Shown piece by piece: positions 46,716-56,381 of a DNA stretch of 64,000 nt. The stretch spans positions 2,250,259 through 2,314,258 of the forward strand of contig OX044355.1 of NCBI GenBank assembly GCA_943846595.1, in the 5' to 3' direction. The translations under genes and the position numbers were made by a program. The number at the start of each line of letters is the position of its first letter. Position 1 is the stretch's first letter. The notes under the pieces are model-generated. The model saw only the letters and a list, made by a program, of their open reading frames with translations. It was not told the origin of the DNA and made no database searches. The stretch is from an uncultured Polaribacter sp. Lineage in GTDB: Bacteria > Bacteroidota > Bacteroidia > Flavobacteriales > Flavobacteriaceae.

Positions 46716-47804
46716 TCAGTAATTCACTTTAAAACTCAAAAGATCTGAGGGAATACTTAGGTGTTCTGGGGAGATATCAATGTAATACACTGTAACATCT
46801 TGTTTTGTATTTGAAGAGTTAAAACCATACTTATGAGCCAACGCCTCAATATTCAATTGATTTTTTATACGGGTGGAAATCCGTGAATGAACTGATGTTA
46901 TACTCTTCACGTACCGATTAACCTCATCTTCATATATTTTACTATATATATGATTATATAATAACATGAATTTTTCGTGAGCCACACCACCTATTGAAAG
47001 ATCCTTACGTCCAAACTTAGACTTGTGATTGATTAAGTAAAAGAGATAAACAACATGAGATAATTTACCTTTATGACCAAAATCCAAAGGTTGCCCACCA
47101 ATTTCAATTTTATAATTTTCAGTTACCTGAATTTTCAATTCATTATCGGAAAAGTTAAAGTCATAGTTCTCTCTTAACCGATTACTAATTCTACTTAAGA
47201 TGTTTTTAATTTGAATAACATAATCATTGGAGGTATAATTTAATGCTGATTGTATACAGCTCCTACAAATGTAACCCGATCTAATTTTCCCCTTAGTTTC
47301 ATTTGGTTTTTCACAAAAATCATTAATACAAACTTCTGTTTCCATATGAATAGAATCTTGTAAACGAATAGAATTTAAATCCAGTTTACCGAGGTATTGA
47401 AATATATTTTCAATGATTTGATGAGCAATAGCAAGATATGGTTTACCCTCTGTTATATTACTCCAACCACCTGACTTAACAAGTATATTCTGTTCGTAAT
47501 AGAAACTATACCAATCTTTTAATGATGTAATATTAATTACTGAGGCATCAATAGTTTTTTGAGAGATTACAACAACGAAGTCATCACTTCCTATCGAGTG
47601 ATCTAACCTAATTAACCTGGACAATTCCTTCAAATCATCAATGGATATTTTTGTTAAATCTCGATGATATTGAAAGTGATCCGAAGAATAATTATTCTCA
47701 AGTAATTCAAAAGTCAATGGACCTCTATCCTTTGAAAACATATCAACAACTTCAGCTATGTTGTCACGTCCCTGTGAATTTAGATATGAGATTTTAACTT
47801 TCAC
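46716..47804 (-). CDS. Unknown protein with a four-cysteine motif
   Basis: 362 residues. No family recognised. The middle shows CINDFCEKPNETKGKIRSGY followed by ICRSCI, that is CxxxxC ... CxxC, suiting a zinc ribbon. The C-terminal half is a mainly helical segment (FGRKDLSIGGVAHEKFMLLY). It lies 87 nt upstream of the ParB-methyltransferase start, same strand. It might be a regulator or effector of the element. Confidence 0.55.
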   Translation of the reverse strand: MKVKISYLNSQGRDNIAEVVDMFSKDRGPLTFELLENNYSSDHFQYHRDLTKISIDDLKELSRLIRLDHSIGSDDFVVVISQKTIDASVINITSLKDWYSFYYEQNILVKSGGWSNITEGKPYLAIAHQIIENIFQYLGKLDLNSIRLQDSIHMETEVCINDFCEKPNETKGKIRSGYICRSCIQSALNYTSNDYVIQIKNILSRISNRLRENYDFNFSDNELKIQVTENYKIEIGGQPLDFGHKGKLSHVVYLFYLINHKSKFGRKDLSIGGVAHEKFMLLYNHIYSKIYEDEVNRYVKSITSVHSRISTRIKNQLNIEALAHKYGFNSSNTKQDVTVYYIDISPEHLSIPSDLLSFKVNY

Positions 47805-47910
47805 TTACTTAGATTTATGTAAAAATAGCAAACTCAAAAGCGATGTGCAAGATTACTTTTTTTTGTCTGACAAATTTTGAATTTCATGATATTTATATAG
47901 AAACAAAATC

Positions 47911-48087
47911 ATGAAAGAGAAAAAATCAAAAAGGGTAATCGTAAGAATAACAGAAAGTCAATTCAAAGATTTGATAGATTGTGTTATTGAAGAAAATAAC
48001 AAAAAATACACAACATCAGATCTAATCAGAGAGTCTGTAATCGAAAAATTAAAAAAAATAAAAGACGATGCTAAAAGAAAAAAATAA
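47911..48087 (+). CDS. Ribbon-helix-helix DNA-binding protein
   Basis: 58 residues: strand SKRVIVRITESQFKDLIDCV, then EENNKKYTTSDLIRESVIEK and a Lys-rich end. The pattern matches Arc/CopG-type ribbon-helix-helix regulators (also MobC-like or antitoxin proteins). Its last 20 nt overlap the next gene's start, so the two are a translationally coupled pair. Confidence 0.65.
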   Translation: MKEKKSKRVIVRITESQFKDLIDCVIEENNKKYTTSDLIRESVIEKLKKIKDDAKRKK

Positions 48088-48280
48088 TTTAGATTACGAA
48101 TATTTCAATCGATATTTGATCAATTGTGGGTTTAATAATCCATCTAATATGGAGTTGTTAAATGATTTCTTTGAAGAACGATTACATATTCTAAAAGAAC
48201 ACGAATTAGATCCTGAAAAGTTGATTTTATTGAACGAATTTGGATTTTTTTGTCGTGAAAAATTTGACAGTTCGAACTAA
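48068..48280 (+). CDS. 70-residue unknown protein, coupled to RHH gene
   Basis: MLKEKNNLDYEYFNRYLINC... acidic, helical (FFEERLHILKEHELDPEKLI). Starts inside the RHH gene, the arrangement of a toxin-antitoxin or regulator-partner pair, but the protein matches no toxin family I know. Function unknown. Confidence 0.5.
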   Translation: MLKEKNNLDYEYFNRYLINCGFNNPSNMELLNDFFEERLHILKEHELDPEKLILLNEFGFFCREKFDSSN

Positions 48281-48414
48281 TAAAATACCAACTGATATTG
48301 AAACTAATTCTCGATTATATCTGTTTAATCCGTGAATTTGATCATTGTATTACACTAAATATGATTGGTATAATCTCTTGGGTTATTGTCCTCCTTGTGA
48401 AATAACGTCCGTTT

Positions 48415-48864
48415 TTATTTATTTTTCAAATAGACCTTTGTAAGAGTTTCACCCATAGTATTGCAAAGAATTTCCTGCGGGTGTTGCTCCAATGAGAATT
48501 GATCCAGTTGATCATGATAGAGTTTAGATTTCGACTCCGATGTAATTAGGTAATAATGGAAATACTCATGGATAACAGTATTGATTAGTTCTCTGCGTAT
48601 TACATTGTTGTTCCTGTAGATGGTAATTGTGTTATTGTAGAAACAATACTCTCCCGCAAGATGAGATTTACCCTCAACTAAAGTCAGTAGTGGTTTTTGT
48701 TTACGTATTGGATAAAGATGAAGGCACCAGTTCAATACATCCTCTGCCAACTGAAATTGCCAGTCTTCACCTTCAGTAATGAAGAATTTAATTAGCACAG
48801 ATATCAGGTTTAGAGTGAATAATACCCCAACAACAATAAAGTAAATAGTAAAAAAGGTATCCAT
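48415..48864 (-). CDS. Membrane-anchored zincin-like protein
   Basis: 149 residues. N-terminal membrane helix (FTIYFIVVGVLFTLNLISVL), then a compact zincin with NTVIHEYFHYYLIT (HExxH). A third zinc ligand is likely the His or Glu in LEQHPQEILCN. Predicted peptidase-like. It shares one base with the serine recombinase stop, so both are translated together. Confidence 0.65.
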   Translation of the reverse strand: MDTFFTIYFIVVGVLFTLNLISVLIKFFITEGEDWQFQLAEDVLNWCLHLYPIRKQKPLLTLVEGKSHLAGEYCFYNNTITIYRNNNVIRRELINTVIHEYFHYYLITSESKSKLYHDQLDQFSLEQHPQEILCNTMGETLTKVYLKNK

Positions 48865-49469
48865 TATAAATGTCGTTTAACTTTAGTGATGGTATTCACA
48901 TGAAGCTCCGTGATCTTAGCAACCTCAATGTTTTTATATCCCTTTCTTAGTAAGTCTAACGCCTTTTTATTTTGTGGTTTTGATAAAAACTTAATTGGAT
49001 CTTCGTTAGAACCTGGTTTTCTTCCAAGATATTTTGTTGGATCTAATTTAGCCAACTCAATACCCTCACGTTGACGTTCTTTTGAAAGTTTTCGTTCCAT
49101 TTCAGCAACCACTCCAAGAATTGAGATTATCATTTTAGAGATCGGATTTTCCTCTTTGTCTTCATTGAGTGTGCATAGACCTTGCGATAAAAAATTTACA
49201 GGGATTCCTCTCTCAGTGGTGTAATGAATAAAATTTATAATATCTCTAAGGTCACGACCGCAACGATCAATTTGCCAAACAGAAATTGACTTGATCAATT
49301 GTCGATCTATAAGGGTTTTTAGGGTTGAACCCTCGGGTCTTTCAAAAATTGGAATGGCTCCCGAACATTTATCTTCGATAACTTTATCAAATTCATCCTC
49401 TTTTACTCTTTGTCGATCCGTTTTCTGATCTACACTCGAAACTCTTGTATATAATATTGAAATACTCAT
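48864..49469 (-). CDS. Serine recombinase (resolvase/invertase family)
   Basis: 201 residues. N-terminal catalytic domain with nucleophile motif LYTRVSSVDQKTDRQR, the Arg cluster in IDRCGRDLRDIINF and EMERKLSKERQREG; a C-terminal Hin-type HTH (NIEVAKITELHVNTITKVKR). Typical of plasmid resolvases. The GC-rich non-coding region upstream of its start may hold its res site. It might resolve dimers of the excised element. Confidence 0.88.
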   Translation of the reverse strand: MSISILYTRVSSVDQKTDRQRVKEDEFDKVIEDKCSGAIPIFERPEGSTLKTLIDRQLIKSISVWQIDRCGRDLRDIINFIHYTTERGIPVNFLSQGLCTLNEDKEENPISKMIISILGVVAEMERKLSKERQREGIELAKLDPTKYLGRKPGSNEDPIKFLSKPQNKKALDLLRKGYKNIEVAKITELHVNTITKVKRHL

Positions 49470-49498
49470 AATTTTAAGGTTTACCTATCTATACCCTA

Positions 49499-49710
49499 AA
49501 ATTATAGCAGCCACACCCCTCATGCAGCATAAAACCTATATTTTATCGCTATCAAAACACTCATAAATTAAAGTGTACGCTATTATTGTGATTAATGGAT
49601 TTTGCCGACTAAAATTGGTGAAGGATCATACCGTGGGGGACCTCCCTGCAGCACTCCCTGCCGTATCCCCCCTTAAATACCTCTTTTTTTGGTATCTGTA
49701 GAGGGGGGCA
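49499..49710. other. GC-rich non-coding region with inverted repeats
   Basis: No gene. Contains CCCCCC...GGGGGG arms (49,667-49,672 and 49,703-49,708) with an inner TACC/GGTA pairing, and GGGGGACCTCCCTGCAGCA before it. It stands out in AT-rich DNA just upstream of the serine recombinase gene. Candidate res site, origin of replication or transfer origin of the element. Confidence 0.4.
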
Positions 49711-49759
49711 ATGACCTGAGCGAATATTTTTCTGGATTTTTTGTAAAAACTCAAGTTTT

Positions 49760-50149
49760 TTAAAAAATAAATTTTCCAGAATTTTCTCTAAAAATCAGTT
49801 TTACACCTGAAGTAGTTTCTCTACCATTGTTTTTTATATTATCCACAAAATCCAAAACATCTTCGATAAACTGTTCATCAAAGTCGTTTTTAATATTTTT
49901 ATCTGCTACTTTATAACATAACTCTACAAACTCAATAAACCATTCAGTTATATCAATATATGTAGTGTGTTCTAGTTGTCCAAAATATAAATTTTGAACA
50001 TCTTTTTCATTTAAATTCTTACCAATTAATAAAGCATCATCATAGCTATTTGAAAATTCTGGATTTAACCGTCCTAATGTTTTTATCCATTTATCACCAT
50101 CTGAAACATATTTTCTTAACTGATCTTTTGTTAAAGGTTCACCCCCCAT
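49760..50149 (-). CDS. 129-residue unknown protein, start at a junction
   Basis: Acidic, helical: MGGEPLTKDQLRKYVSDGDK, then DITEWFIEFVELCYKVADK. No family recognised. Its start codon lies exactly where the polymerase fragment on the other strand begins, so the N-terminus may have been cut by the recombination that brought the cargo. Confidence 0.45.
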   Translation of the reverse strand: MGGEPLTKDQLRKYVSDGDKWIKTLGRLNPEFSNSYDDALLIGKNLNEKDVQNLYFGQLEHTTYIDITEWFIEFVELCYKVADKNIKNDFDEQFIEDVLDFVDNIKNNGRETTSGVKLIFRENSGKFIF

Positions 50150-50151
50150 TA

Positions 50152-50817
50152 ATTTCTTCTTTTAATAATATAAATGATAATTATTATGAGGTTGATGGTA
50201 GGATTGATGATAGATTGAATATATCACATATCAAAGTACACGATACTGATTCTTACATTATGTTAGGAGATATTGATAAAATCCTTATGAATAATGAGTT
50301 TAGCCAGTATATAAATCTTGTGGTGAGTGGTACTCTTTATGAGTTTTTAGAGCACCGTTTTGGTGTGGAATTAGGTGAAACCTTTGTTAACCGTAAAGAG
50401 GTTAAAACAGCAGTATTTCAAGTGCTATTTACAGATAATAGGTTTTTGGGGCAAGAGCATGCAAAACTAAAAAAGATGTTTAAGAAGATGTTCCCATACG
50501 TGTATGAGGTGTTTAGACAACTTAAAAGTAAAGACAAAACATTACTTCCAAGATTGTTACAGAGTATTGAGAGTTACTTAATGATAAATGTTATAGCTAA
50601 ACGTATTTCTATAGAATATCCAGATGCACCAATATTTACAATACACGATAGTATTTCTACCACAGAAGAATATGTAGATGTTGTTGAGGCTATAATGAAA
50701 GAGGAATTATCAAAAGCTATAGGTAACGCACCTAAATTAGCTCGTGAGGAGTGGTGTAAAAGCAATATGCAAAAGCATCTTGAAAGTTTAAAAGAGAAAA
50801 CAAAGGTTGTGGCGTAG
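50152..50817 (+). pseudogene. C-terminal half of a second polymerase-like gene
   Basis: About 220 residues homologous by motif to the protein at 43,511-44,998: motif B region NRKEVKTAVFQVLFTDNRFL, LLQSIESYLMINVIAKRI (compare LLQRVESYLILDCVV) and motif C IFTIHDSISTTEEYVD. Motif A and everything before it are missing; the frame breaks at about 50,150. It lies on the opposite strand to the intact copy and marks the left edge of the copper cargo. Confidence 0.7.
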
Positions 50818-50860
50818 TTTAAACTTCTGTTAAACAAAATAACGAGTTATTAAAATTTTA

Positions 50861-50868
50861 TACCTTTG
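50861..50868 (+). promoter_or_regulatory. Putative -7 box of the copper operon
   Basis: TACCTTTG, a perfect TAnnTTTG match, 9 nt before the HYC_CC_PP gene ATG. The leader would be only a few bases, nearly leaderless. No CueR- or CusR-like operator was recognised. Confidence 0.5.
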
Positions 50869-50877
50869 CAAATAGAT

Positions 50878-51291
50878 ATGAAACAATTTTCCCATAAAAT
50901 AATGGCATTAGTAATGGCTTTTGTAGTGTTATTCTCTACAATGTCATTTACTGTGAATATGCATTATTGCGGAGATACGTTAGTAGAAACTGCTATTTTT
51001 CATAAGGCCAAAGGGTGCGGAATGGAAATGGAAAAGCCTTCAACCGAAGGATGTTCTATTACCAAGAAAAATTGTTGTGATGATAAACAATTAGCAATTG
51101 AAGGTCAAGACGAATTGCAATTGCAAGTTGACAAAATCACGTTTGAGCAACAAGTATTTATAGCTTCACTTGTTTACACTTATAGTAACCTTTTTGAAGG
51201 TTTAGATAACAATGTATCTTCTTTTGAAGAATACAAACCACCACTCGTCATAAGGCAACTCTACAAGATTGACGAGACTTATTTAATTTGA
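50878..51291 (+). CDS. HYC_CC_PP family protein
   Basis: 137 residues. Named for its conserved motifs, all visible: NMHYCGDTLVE, ITKKNCCDDKQ and EEYKPPLVI. N-terminal signal (IMALVMAFVVLFSTMSF). A Bacteroidota family commonly found in copper/silver and other metal efflux clusters; Cys and His clusters suit metal binding in the periplasm. The start at 50,878 is chosen over an upstream TTG. Confidence 0.85.
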   Translation: MKQFSHKIMALVMAFVVLFSTMSFTVNMHYCGDTLVETAIFHKAKGCGMEMEKPSTEGCSITKKNCCDDKQLAIEGQDELQLQVDKITFEQQVFIASLVYTYSNLFEGLDNNVSSFEEYKPPLVIRQLYKIDETYLI

Positions 51292-51400
51292 TTTTTAAAC
51301 AATAGACTTTTTTATCCTATGACTGCAATGTCGTAAGGATAATTTGTTGTATTCGGTGTTGTCGTAACATCAATGTCTAACTGTTTAATAATCAAAGCCA

Positions 51401-54400
51401 ATGCTCAATAAAAGCATCAAATTTTTAATAGAAAACAAACTCGTTGCAGTTCTGCTACTCGTCCTTTTTGTAGGATGGGGAACGGTTAATGCACCTTTTA
51501 ATTGGGATACAGGTTTCTTACCAAGTAATCCAGTTGCTGTAGATGCCATACCAGATATAGGCGAAAACCAACAAATCGTTTTTACAAAATGGGATGGTCG
51601 CTCACCACAAGATATAGAAGACCAAATCACCTATCCACTCACAACATCTTTACTCGGTATTCCAGGTGTAAAAACCATTCGTAGTTCCTCTATGTTCGGT
51701 TTTTCAAGTATCTATATCATTTTTGAAGAAGACATAGAATTTTACTGGAGTAGAAGTCGTATTCTCGAAAAACTTAATTCCTTACCAAGTGGTTTATTAC
51801 CTGAAGGTGTTAATCCTGCATTAGGTCCAGATGCTACAGGATTAGGACAAATATTTTGGTACACGCTTGAAGGTCGTGACGAAAACGGAAATGTAACTGG
51901 TGGTTGGGATTTACAGGAATTACGAAGTATTCAAGATTACTATGTAAAATATGCTCTATCTTCTGCAAGTGGTGTTTCAGAGGTTGCTTCTATTGGTGGC
52001 TATGTTCAAGAATATCAAGTGGACGTAAATCCAGAACTAATGCGTCAGTATAATATTGGATTGCATCACGTTGTAAAAGCGGTTAAGGAAAGTAATAAGG
52101 ATATTGGTGCACAGACTTTGGAAATTAACCAAGCCGAATATTTAGTTCGTGGTTTGGGGTATGTGAAATCCATTTCAGACATCGAAAATGCAGTAGTCAC
52201 TTCAGAAGATTATACTTCAATTAGGATAAAGGATATTGGTAAAGTTTCATTAGGTCCTGCAACAAGACGTGGATTATTAGATAAAGAAGGCGCAGAGGTT
52301 GTTGGTGCTGTTGTGGTAGCTCGTTATGGCGCAAACCCAATGGAAGTTATCAATAACGTAAAGGAAAAAATTAATGAATTAAGTGCTGGATTACCTTCAA
52401 AAGTATTAGCGGATGGTAGAACCTCACAAGTTACCATAGTGCCTTTTTATGACAGAACAGAACTGATACAAGAAACTTTAGGTACACTCAATGAAGCATT
52501 GACTTTAGAAATCTTAATTACCATCCTGGTAATTATCATTATGGTATTTAATCTTCGAGCTTCCATACTAATTTCTGGACTTTTACCAGTAGCGGTTTTA
52601 ATGGTGTTTATTGCGATGAAACTCTTTGGTGTTGATGCTAATATTGTGGCATTATCAGGTATTGCTATTGCTATTGGTACAATGGTCGACGTAGGTGTCA
52701 TACTATCAGAAAACATTATAAGGCATTTGGATGAAAACGAAAATGTCATTCCGACAGAGCAAGGAACGAGCGACGAGGAATCTCATAAAAAGTTACCCAT
52801 AAACACAGTAGTCTATAACGCAACAGCTGAAGTGTCTGGTGCAATCGTAACCGCAGTTATGACAACTATTATCAGTTTCATTCCTGTATTTACAATGATT
52901 GGAGCGGAAGGAAAATTATTCAGACCATTAGCCTTCACAAAGACTTTTGCATTAACAGCTTCTATAATAGTAGCGTTGTTTTTAATTCCACCGTTTGCTG
53001 CATTTTTATTCAGAAAGAAAAACATCAAAAACACTTTTAAATATGTTTTAAATGGTGTTTTAATAGCATTGGGAATCGTAGCCATAGTCTATGGATATTG
53101 GTTAGGATTAATTTTAATTGCGTTTGGGATTACAGCATTTCTCAATCTTCAAAGTAAGATAACAGACAAGCAAGCTAATCTTATCAATATCATTATTTCG
53201 GTATCAGCTATTGTATTCTTGTTAGCCGAATATTGGAGACCATTAGGCGTTGATAAAAGCATTTTTTGGAATCTCATTTTTGTGAGTGTTATTTGCTTTG
53301 GTTTATTAGGTGTTTTCTCATTATTTATAAAATACTACACACGTATTTTAAGGTGGTGTTTAGATAATAAGTTATTGTTTTTATCTGTACCAACGGCTAT
53401 TGTAATTGCAGGTTTTTTCATTATGAAAAATACAGGCAAAGAGTTTATGCCCTCATTAAATGAAGGCTCATTTCTACTAATGCCAACCTCGATGCCTCAT
53501 TCTGGCGTGGAAGAAAATAAACGTGTTTTACAGCAATTGGATATGGCAGTAGCCAGTATTCCAGAGATTGAAACCGTAGTTGGTAAAGCAGGTAGAACAG
53601 AATCAGCGTTAGACCCAGCACCTTTGTCGATGTATGAAAATATCATTCAGTATAAACCAGAATATATGCTGAATGAAAACGGAGTACGCCAACGCTATAA
53701 AGTCAATGATGATGGTGAATATGTGTTAAAAAACGGAATGTCATTGCGAGCGGAACAGCGTGAAGCGTGGCAATCTCTTAAAGCAAAAGAACAACTCATT
53801 CCAGACGATGATGGCGAGTTCTACCGTAATTGGCGACCAGAAATACAGTCACCGGACGATATTTGGAATGAAATTGTAAAAGTTACCAAATTGCCAGGCG
53901 TAACCTCTGCACCAAAGCTACAACCTATTGAAACCCGATTGGTAATGCTTCAAACAGGAATGAGAGCACCTATGGGAATTAAAGTAAAAGGTCAAGACTT
54001 AAAGAAGATTGAAGCGTTTGGTGTGCAATTAGAAAACGTCATCAAGGAAGCTGAAGGTGTGAAACAAGAAGCTGTTTTTGCAGACCGAATTGTTGGTAAG
54101 CCTTATCTGCTCATTGATATTGACAGAGAGAAAATTGCACGTTATGGCATTTCGATACAAGATGTTCAAGATGTATTAAAAGTAGCAGTTGGCGGAATGG
54201 TATTAACCCAAACCGTTGAAGGTCGAGAACGCTATGGTGTTCGAGTACGATACCCAAGAGAATTACGAGCAAACCCAACAGACTTACAACAGATTTATGT
54301 GCCAGTTGAAAAAGGCAGTCCTTTGCCATTAAGCGAATTAGCAACGATAAGATACGAACAAGGTCCACAAGTCATTAAAAGTGAAGATACTTTTTTAGTT

Positions 54401-55153
54401 GGCTATGTATTGTTTGATAAATTAGATGGCTTTGCAGAAGTAAGCGTTGTTAAAAATGCACAAGCATTAATTCAAGAAAAGATAGATTCTGGTGAATTGA
54501 TAGTTCCAAAAGGAATCAACTATGCATTCACAGGAACGTATGAAAATCAGTTACGAGCAGAAAAAACCTTATCGGTTGTTGTACCGTTAGCATTGGCAAT
54601 CATTTTCTTAATTCTGTATTTTCAGTTCCGTTCGGTTGGTACGTCCTTAATGGTATTCACAGGTATCGCAGTAGCCTTTGCAGGTGGTTTTATAATGATT
54701 TGGCTCTATGGTCAAGATTGGTTTTTAAACTTCAATGTCGCTGGCGAAAATATGCGAGACTTATTCCAGATGCATCCCATTAATTTAAGTGTAGCAGTTT
54801 GGGTTGGGTTTATTGCACTCTTCGGTATAGCAACAGACGATGGTGTAGTAATGGCAACCTATTTAACGCAAACTTTTGATAGAAATATACCAGAGAATAA
54901 AAAGGAAATTAGAGCATCTATTGTAGAAGCTGGTGAAAAAAGAATCAGACCGTGTTTAATGACTACAGCTACAACCATTTTAGCATTATTACCAGTATTA
55001 ACCTCTGTAGGTCGAGGAAGCGACATAATGATTCCGATGGCAATTCCAAGTTTTGGCGGAATGCTCATTGCCTTAATCACTTTGTTTGTTGTACCAGTAT
55101 TGTATAGCTGGAAGGCAGAAGTTCAACTTAAAAGAACATCAAATGAAAAATAA
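51401..55153 (+). CDS. cusA: Heavy-metal efflux RND pump, CusA/CzcA family
   Basis: 1250 residues, 12 or more membrane helices, two large periplasmic loops. Inner-membrane proton-driven part of the tripartite pump. Proton-relay Asp in GTMVDVGVILSENI. Of the three metal-binding methionines of E. coli CusA, the first is kept (RLVMLQTGMRAPMG), the second is Ile (ARYGISIQDVQ) and the third is not evident. A proposed extra about 100-residue region (FRKKNIKNTF to FIKYYTRIL) adds membrane helices after TM block 1. The rest of the operon indicates copper/silver. Confidence 0.9.
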   Translation: MLNKSIKFLIENKLVAVLLLVLFVGWGTVNAPFNWDTGFLPSNPVAVDAIPDIGENQQIVFTKWDGRSPQDIEDQITYPLTTSLLGIPGVKTIRSSSMFGFSSIYIIFEEDIEFYWSRSRILEKLNSLPSGLLPEGVNPALGPDATGLGQIFWYTLEGRDENGNVTGGWDLQELRSIQDYYVKYALSSASGVSEVASIGGYVQEYQVDVNPELMRQYNIGLHHVVKAVKESNKDIGAQTLEINQAEYLVRGLGYVKSISDIENAVVTSEDYTSIRIKDIGKVSLGPATRRGLLDKEGAEVVGAVVVARYGANPMEVINNVKEKINELSAGLPSKVLADGRTSQVTIVPFYDRTELIQETLGTLNEALTLEILITILVIIIMVFNLRASILISGLLPVAVLMVFIAMKLFGVDANIVALSGIAIAIGTMVDVGVILSENIIRHLDENENVIPTEQGTSDEESHKKLPINTVVYNATAEVSGAIVTAVMTTIISFIPVFTMIGAEGKLFRPLAFTKTFALTASIIVALFLIPPFAAFLFRKKNIKNTFKYVLNGVLIALGIVAIVYGYWLGLILIAFGITAFLNLQSKITDKQANLINIIISVSAIVFLLAEYWRPLGVDKSIFWNLIFVSVICFGLLGVFSLFIKYYTRILRWCLDNKLLFLSVPTAIVIAGFFIMKNTGKEFMPSLNEGSFLLMPTSMPHSGVEENKRVLQQLDMAVASIPEIETVVGKAGRTESALDPAPLSMYENIIQYKPEYMLNENGVRQRYKVNDDGEYVLKNGMSLRAEQREAWQSLKAKEQLIPDDDGEFYRNWRPEIQSPDDIWNEIVKVTKLPGVTSAPKLQPIETRLVMLQTGMRAPMGIKVKGQDLKKIEAFGVQLENVIKEAEGVKQEAVFADRIVGKPYLLIDIDREKIARYGISIQDVQDVLKVAVGGMVLTQTVEGRERYGVRVRYPRELRANPTDLQQIYVPVEKGSPLPLSELATIRYEQGPQVIKSEDTFLVGYVLFDKLDGFAEVSVVKNAQALIQEKIDSGELIVPKGINYAFTGTYENQLRAEKTLSVVVPLALAIIFLILYFQFRSVGTSLMVFTGIAVAFAGGFIMIWLYGQDWFLNFNVAGENMRDLFQMHPINLSVAVWVGFIALFGIATDDGVVMATYLTQTFDRNIPENKKEIRASIVEAGEKRIRPCLMTTATTILALLPVLTSVGRGSDIMIPMAIPSFGGMLIALITLFVVPVLYSWKAEVQLKRTSNEK

Positions 55154-56381
55154 AATAATAAATATTAAACTCGTCTTGATTCTTGTTTCTTGCTTCTTGA
55201 GTTTCTTTACAAACGCTCAACAATTAGAAATATTTATTGATGAAGCTTTAACAAAAAATCCAGAAATTCAAAAGTTTGAGTTACAATACAAAAGAGCTTC
55301 TGAAAAAGTAAACGAGGTTAACACCATTCCTAATACCGAATTTGGTGTTGGTTACTTTGTAAGTGAACCGGAAACCAGAACAGGTGCACAACGCTTTAAA
55401 GTATCTGCTAAACAAATGTTACCGTGGTTCGGAACCATTACATCGAGAGAAAACTATGTAAGTTCATTGGCAGATGCTAAATACGAGGACATTGTTATCG
55501 CAAAGCGAAAACTAATGGCTTCGGTATCACAATCCTATTTTAATCTATACGCCAACAAAGCAAAGCAAGAGGTGTTAACTGAAAACATCAAACTATTAGA
55601 AACTTACGAAACATTAGCACTAACATCTGTTGAGGTTGGTAAAGCATCCGCAGTAGATGTGTTGCGATTGCAAATGCGTCAGAACGAAATGCAACAATTA
55701 AAAGACGTATTGCAACAACAATTTTTAGCAGAACAAACTAACTTCAATAATCTATTGAATAGAGATAATGATGTTACCGTGAATGTGGTAGATAGTTTAC
55801 TGATACCTTCTGAAGACTTTGATATTACTTCTGAAAATTTAGCATTACATCCCGAATTACTAAAATATGATAAACTTTATAAATCCATAGAGCAATCAGA
55901 ATTATTAAATCAAAAAGAAAGCAGTCCAATGATTGGTTTTGGATTAGATTATATCAATGTTGCTGAAAGACCAAATATGGATTTCAGCGATAACGGAAAG
56001 GATATTGTAATGCCAATGGTTTCGGTATCTATCCCAATTTTCAATAAGAAATATAAATCCCAAACCAAACAAAATGATTTGCAGCAGCAGGAAATTACTG
56101 CTCAAAAACAGGAACGTTTAAATGCATTGGAAACGCTTTTAGACAAAGCAAATAACGAACGCATTTCTGCAAGAATAAGTTATGCTACTCAAACAAAAAA
56201 CTTAAAGCAAGCTAAAGATGCAGAAGACATTTTAATCAAAAGCTACGAAACAGGAACGATAGATTTTAATGATGTTTTGGATATTCAAGAACTACAACTA
56301 AAGTTTCAAATGAACCAAATAGAATCAATTAGAACTTATTATGTTCAATCAACGATTATTAATTATTTAACACAGCAATAA
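55143..56381 (+). CDS. TolC-family outer-membrane channel of the efflux pump
   Basis: 413 residues, start at 55,143 (MKNKIINIKLVLILVSCFLS) inside the last codons of cusA (11-nt overlap). Long coiled-coil helices (EALTKNPEIQKFELQYKRAS, VDVLRLQMRQNEMQQLKDVL) and conserved PMVSVSIPIFNKKYK are typical of the CusC/TolC channel, which joins pump and adaptor to the outer membrane. Confidence 0.9.
   Translation: MKNKIINIKLVLILVSCFLSFFTNAQQLEIFIDEALTKNPEIQKFELQYKRASEKVNEVNTIPNTEFGVGYFVSEPETRTGAQRFKVSAKQMLPWFGTITSRENYVSSLADAKYEDIVIAKRKLMASVSQSYFNLYANKAKQEVLTENIKLLETYETLALTSVEVGKASAVDVLRLQMRQNEMQQLKDVLQQQFLAEQTNFNNLLNRDNDVTVNVVDSLLIPSEDFDITSENLALHPELLKYDKLYKSIEQSELLNQKESSPMIGFGLDYINVAERPNMDFSDNGKDIVMPMVSVSIPIFNKKYKSQTKQNDLQQQEITAQKQERLNALETLLDKANNERISARISYATQTKNLKQAKDAEDILIKSYETGTIDFNDVLDIQELQLKFQMNQIESIRTYYVQSTIINYLTQQ

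Noticed and set aside
48068..48280. Toxin of a toxin-antitoxin pair
   Set aside because: The overlap with the RHH gene suggests it, but no toxin motif is visible, so it is left as unknown.
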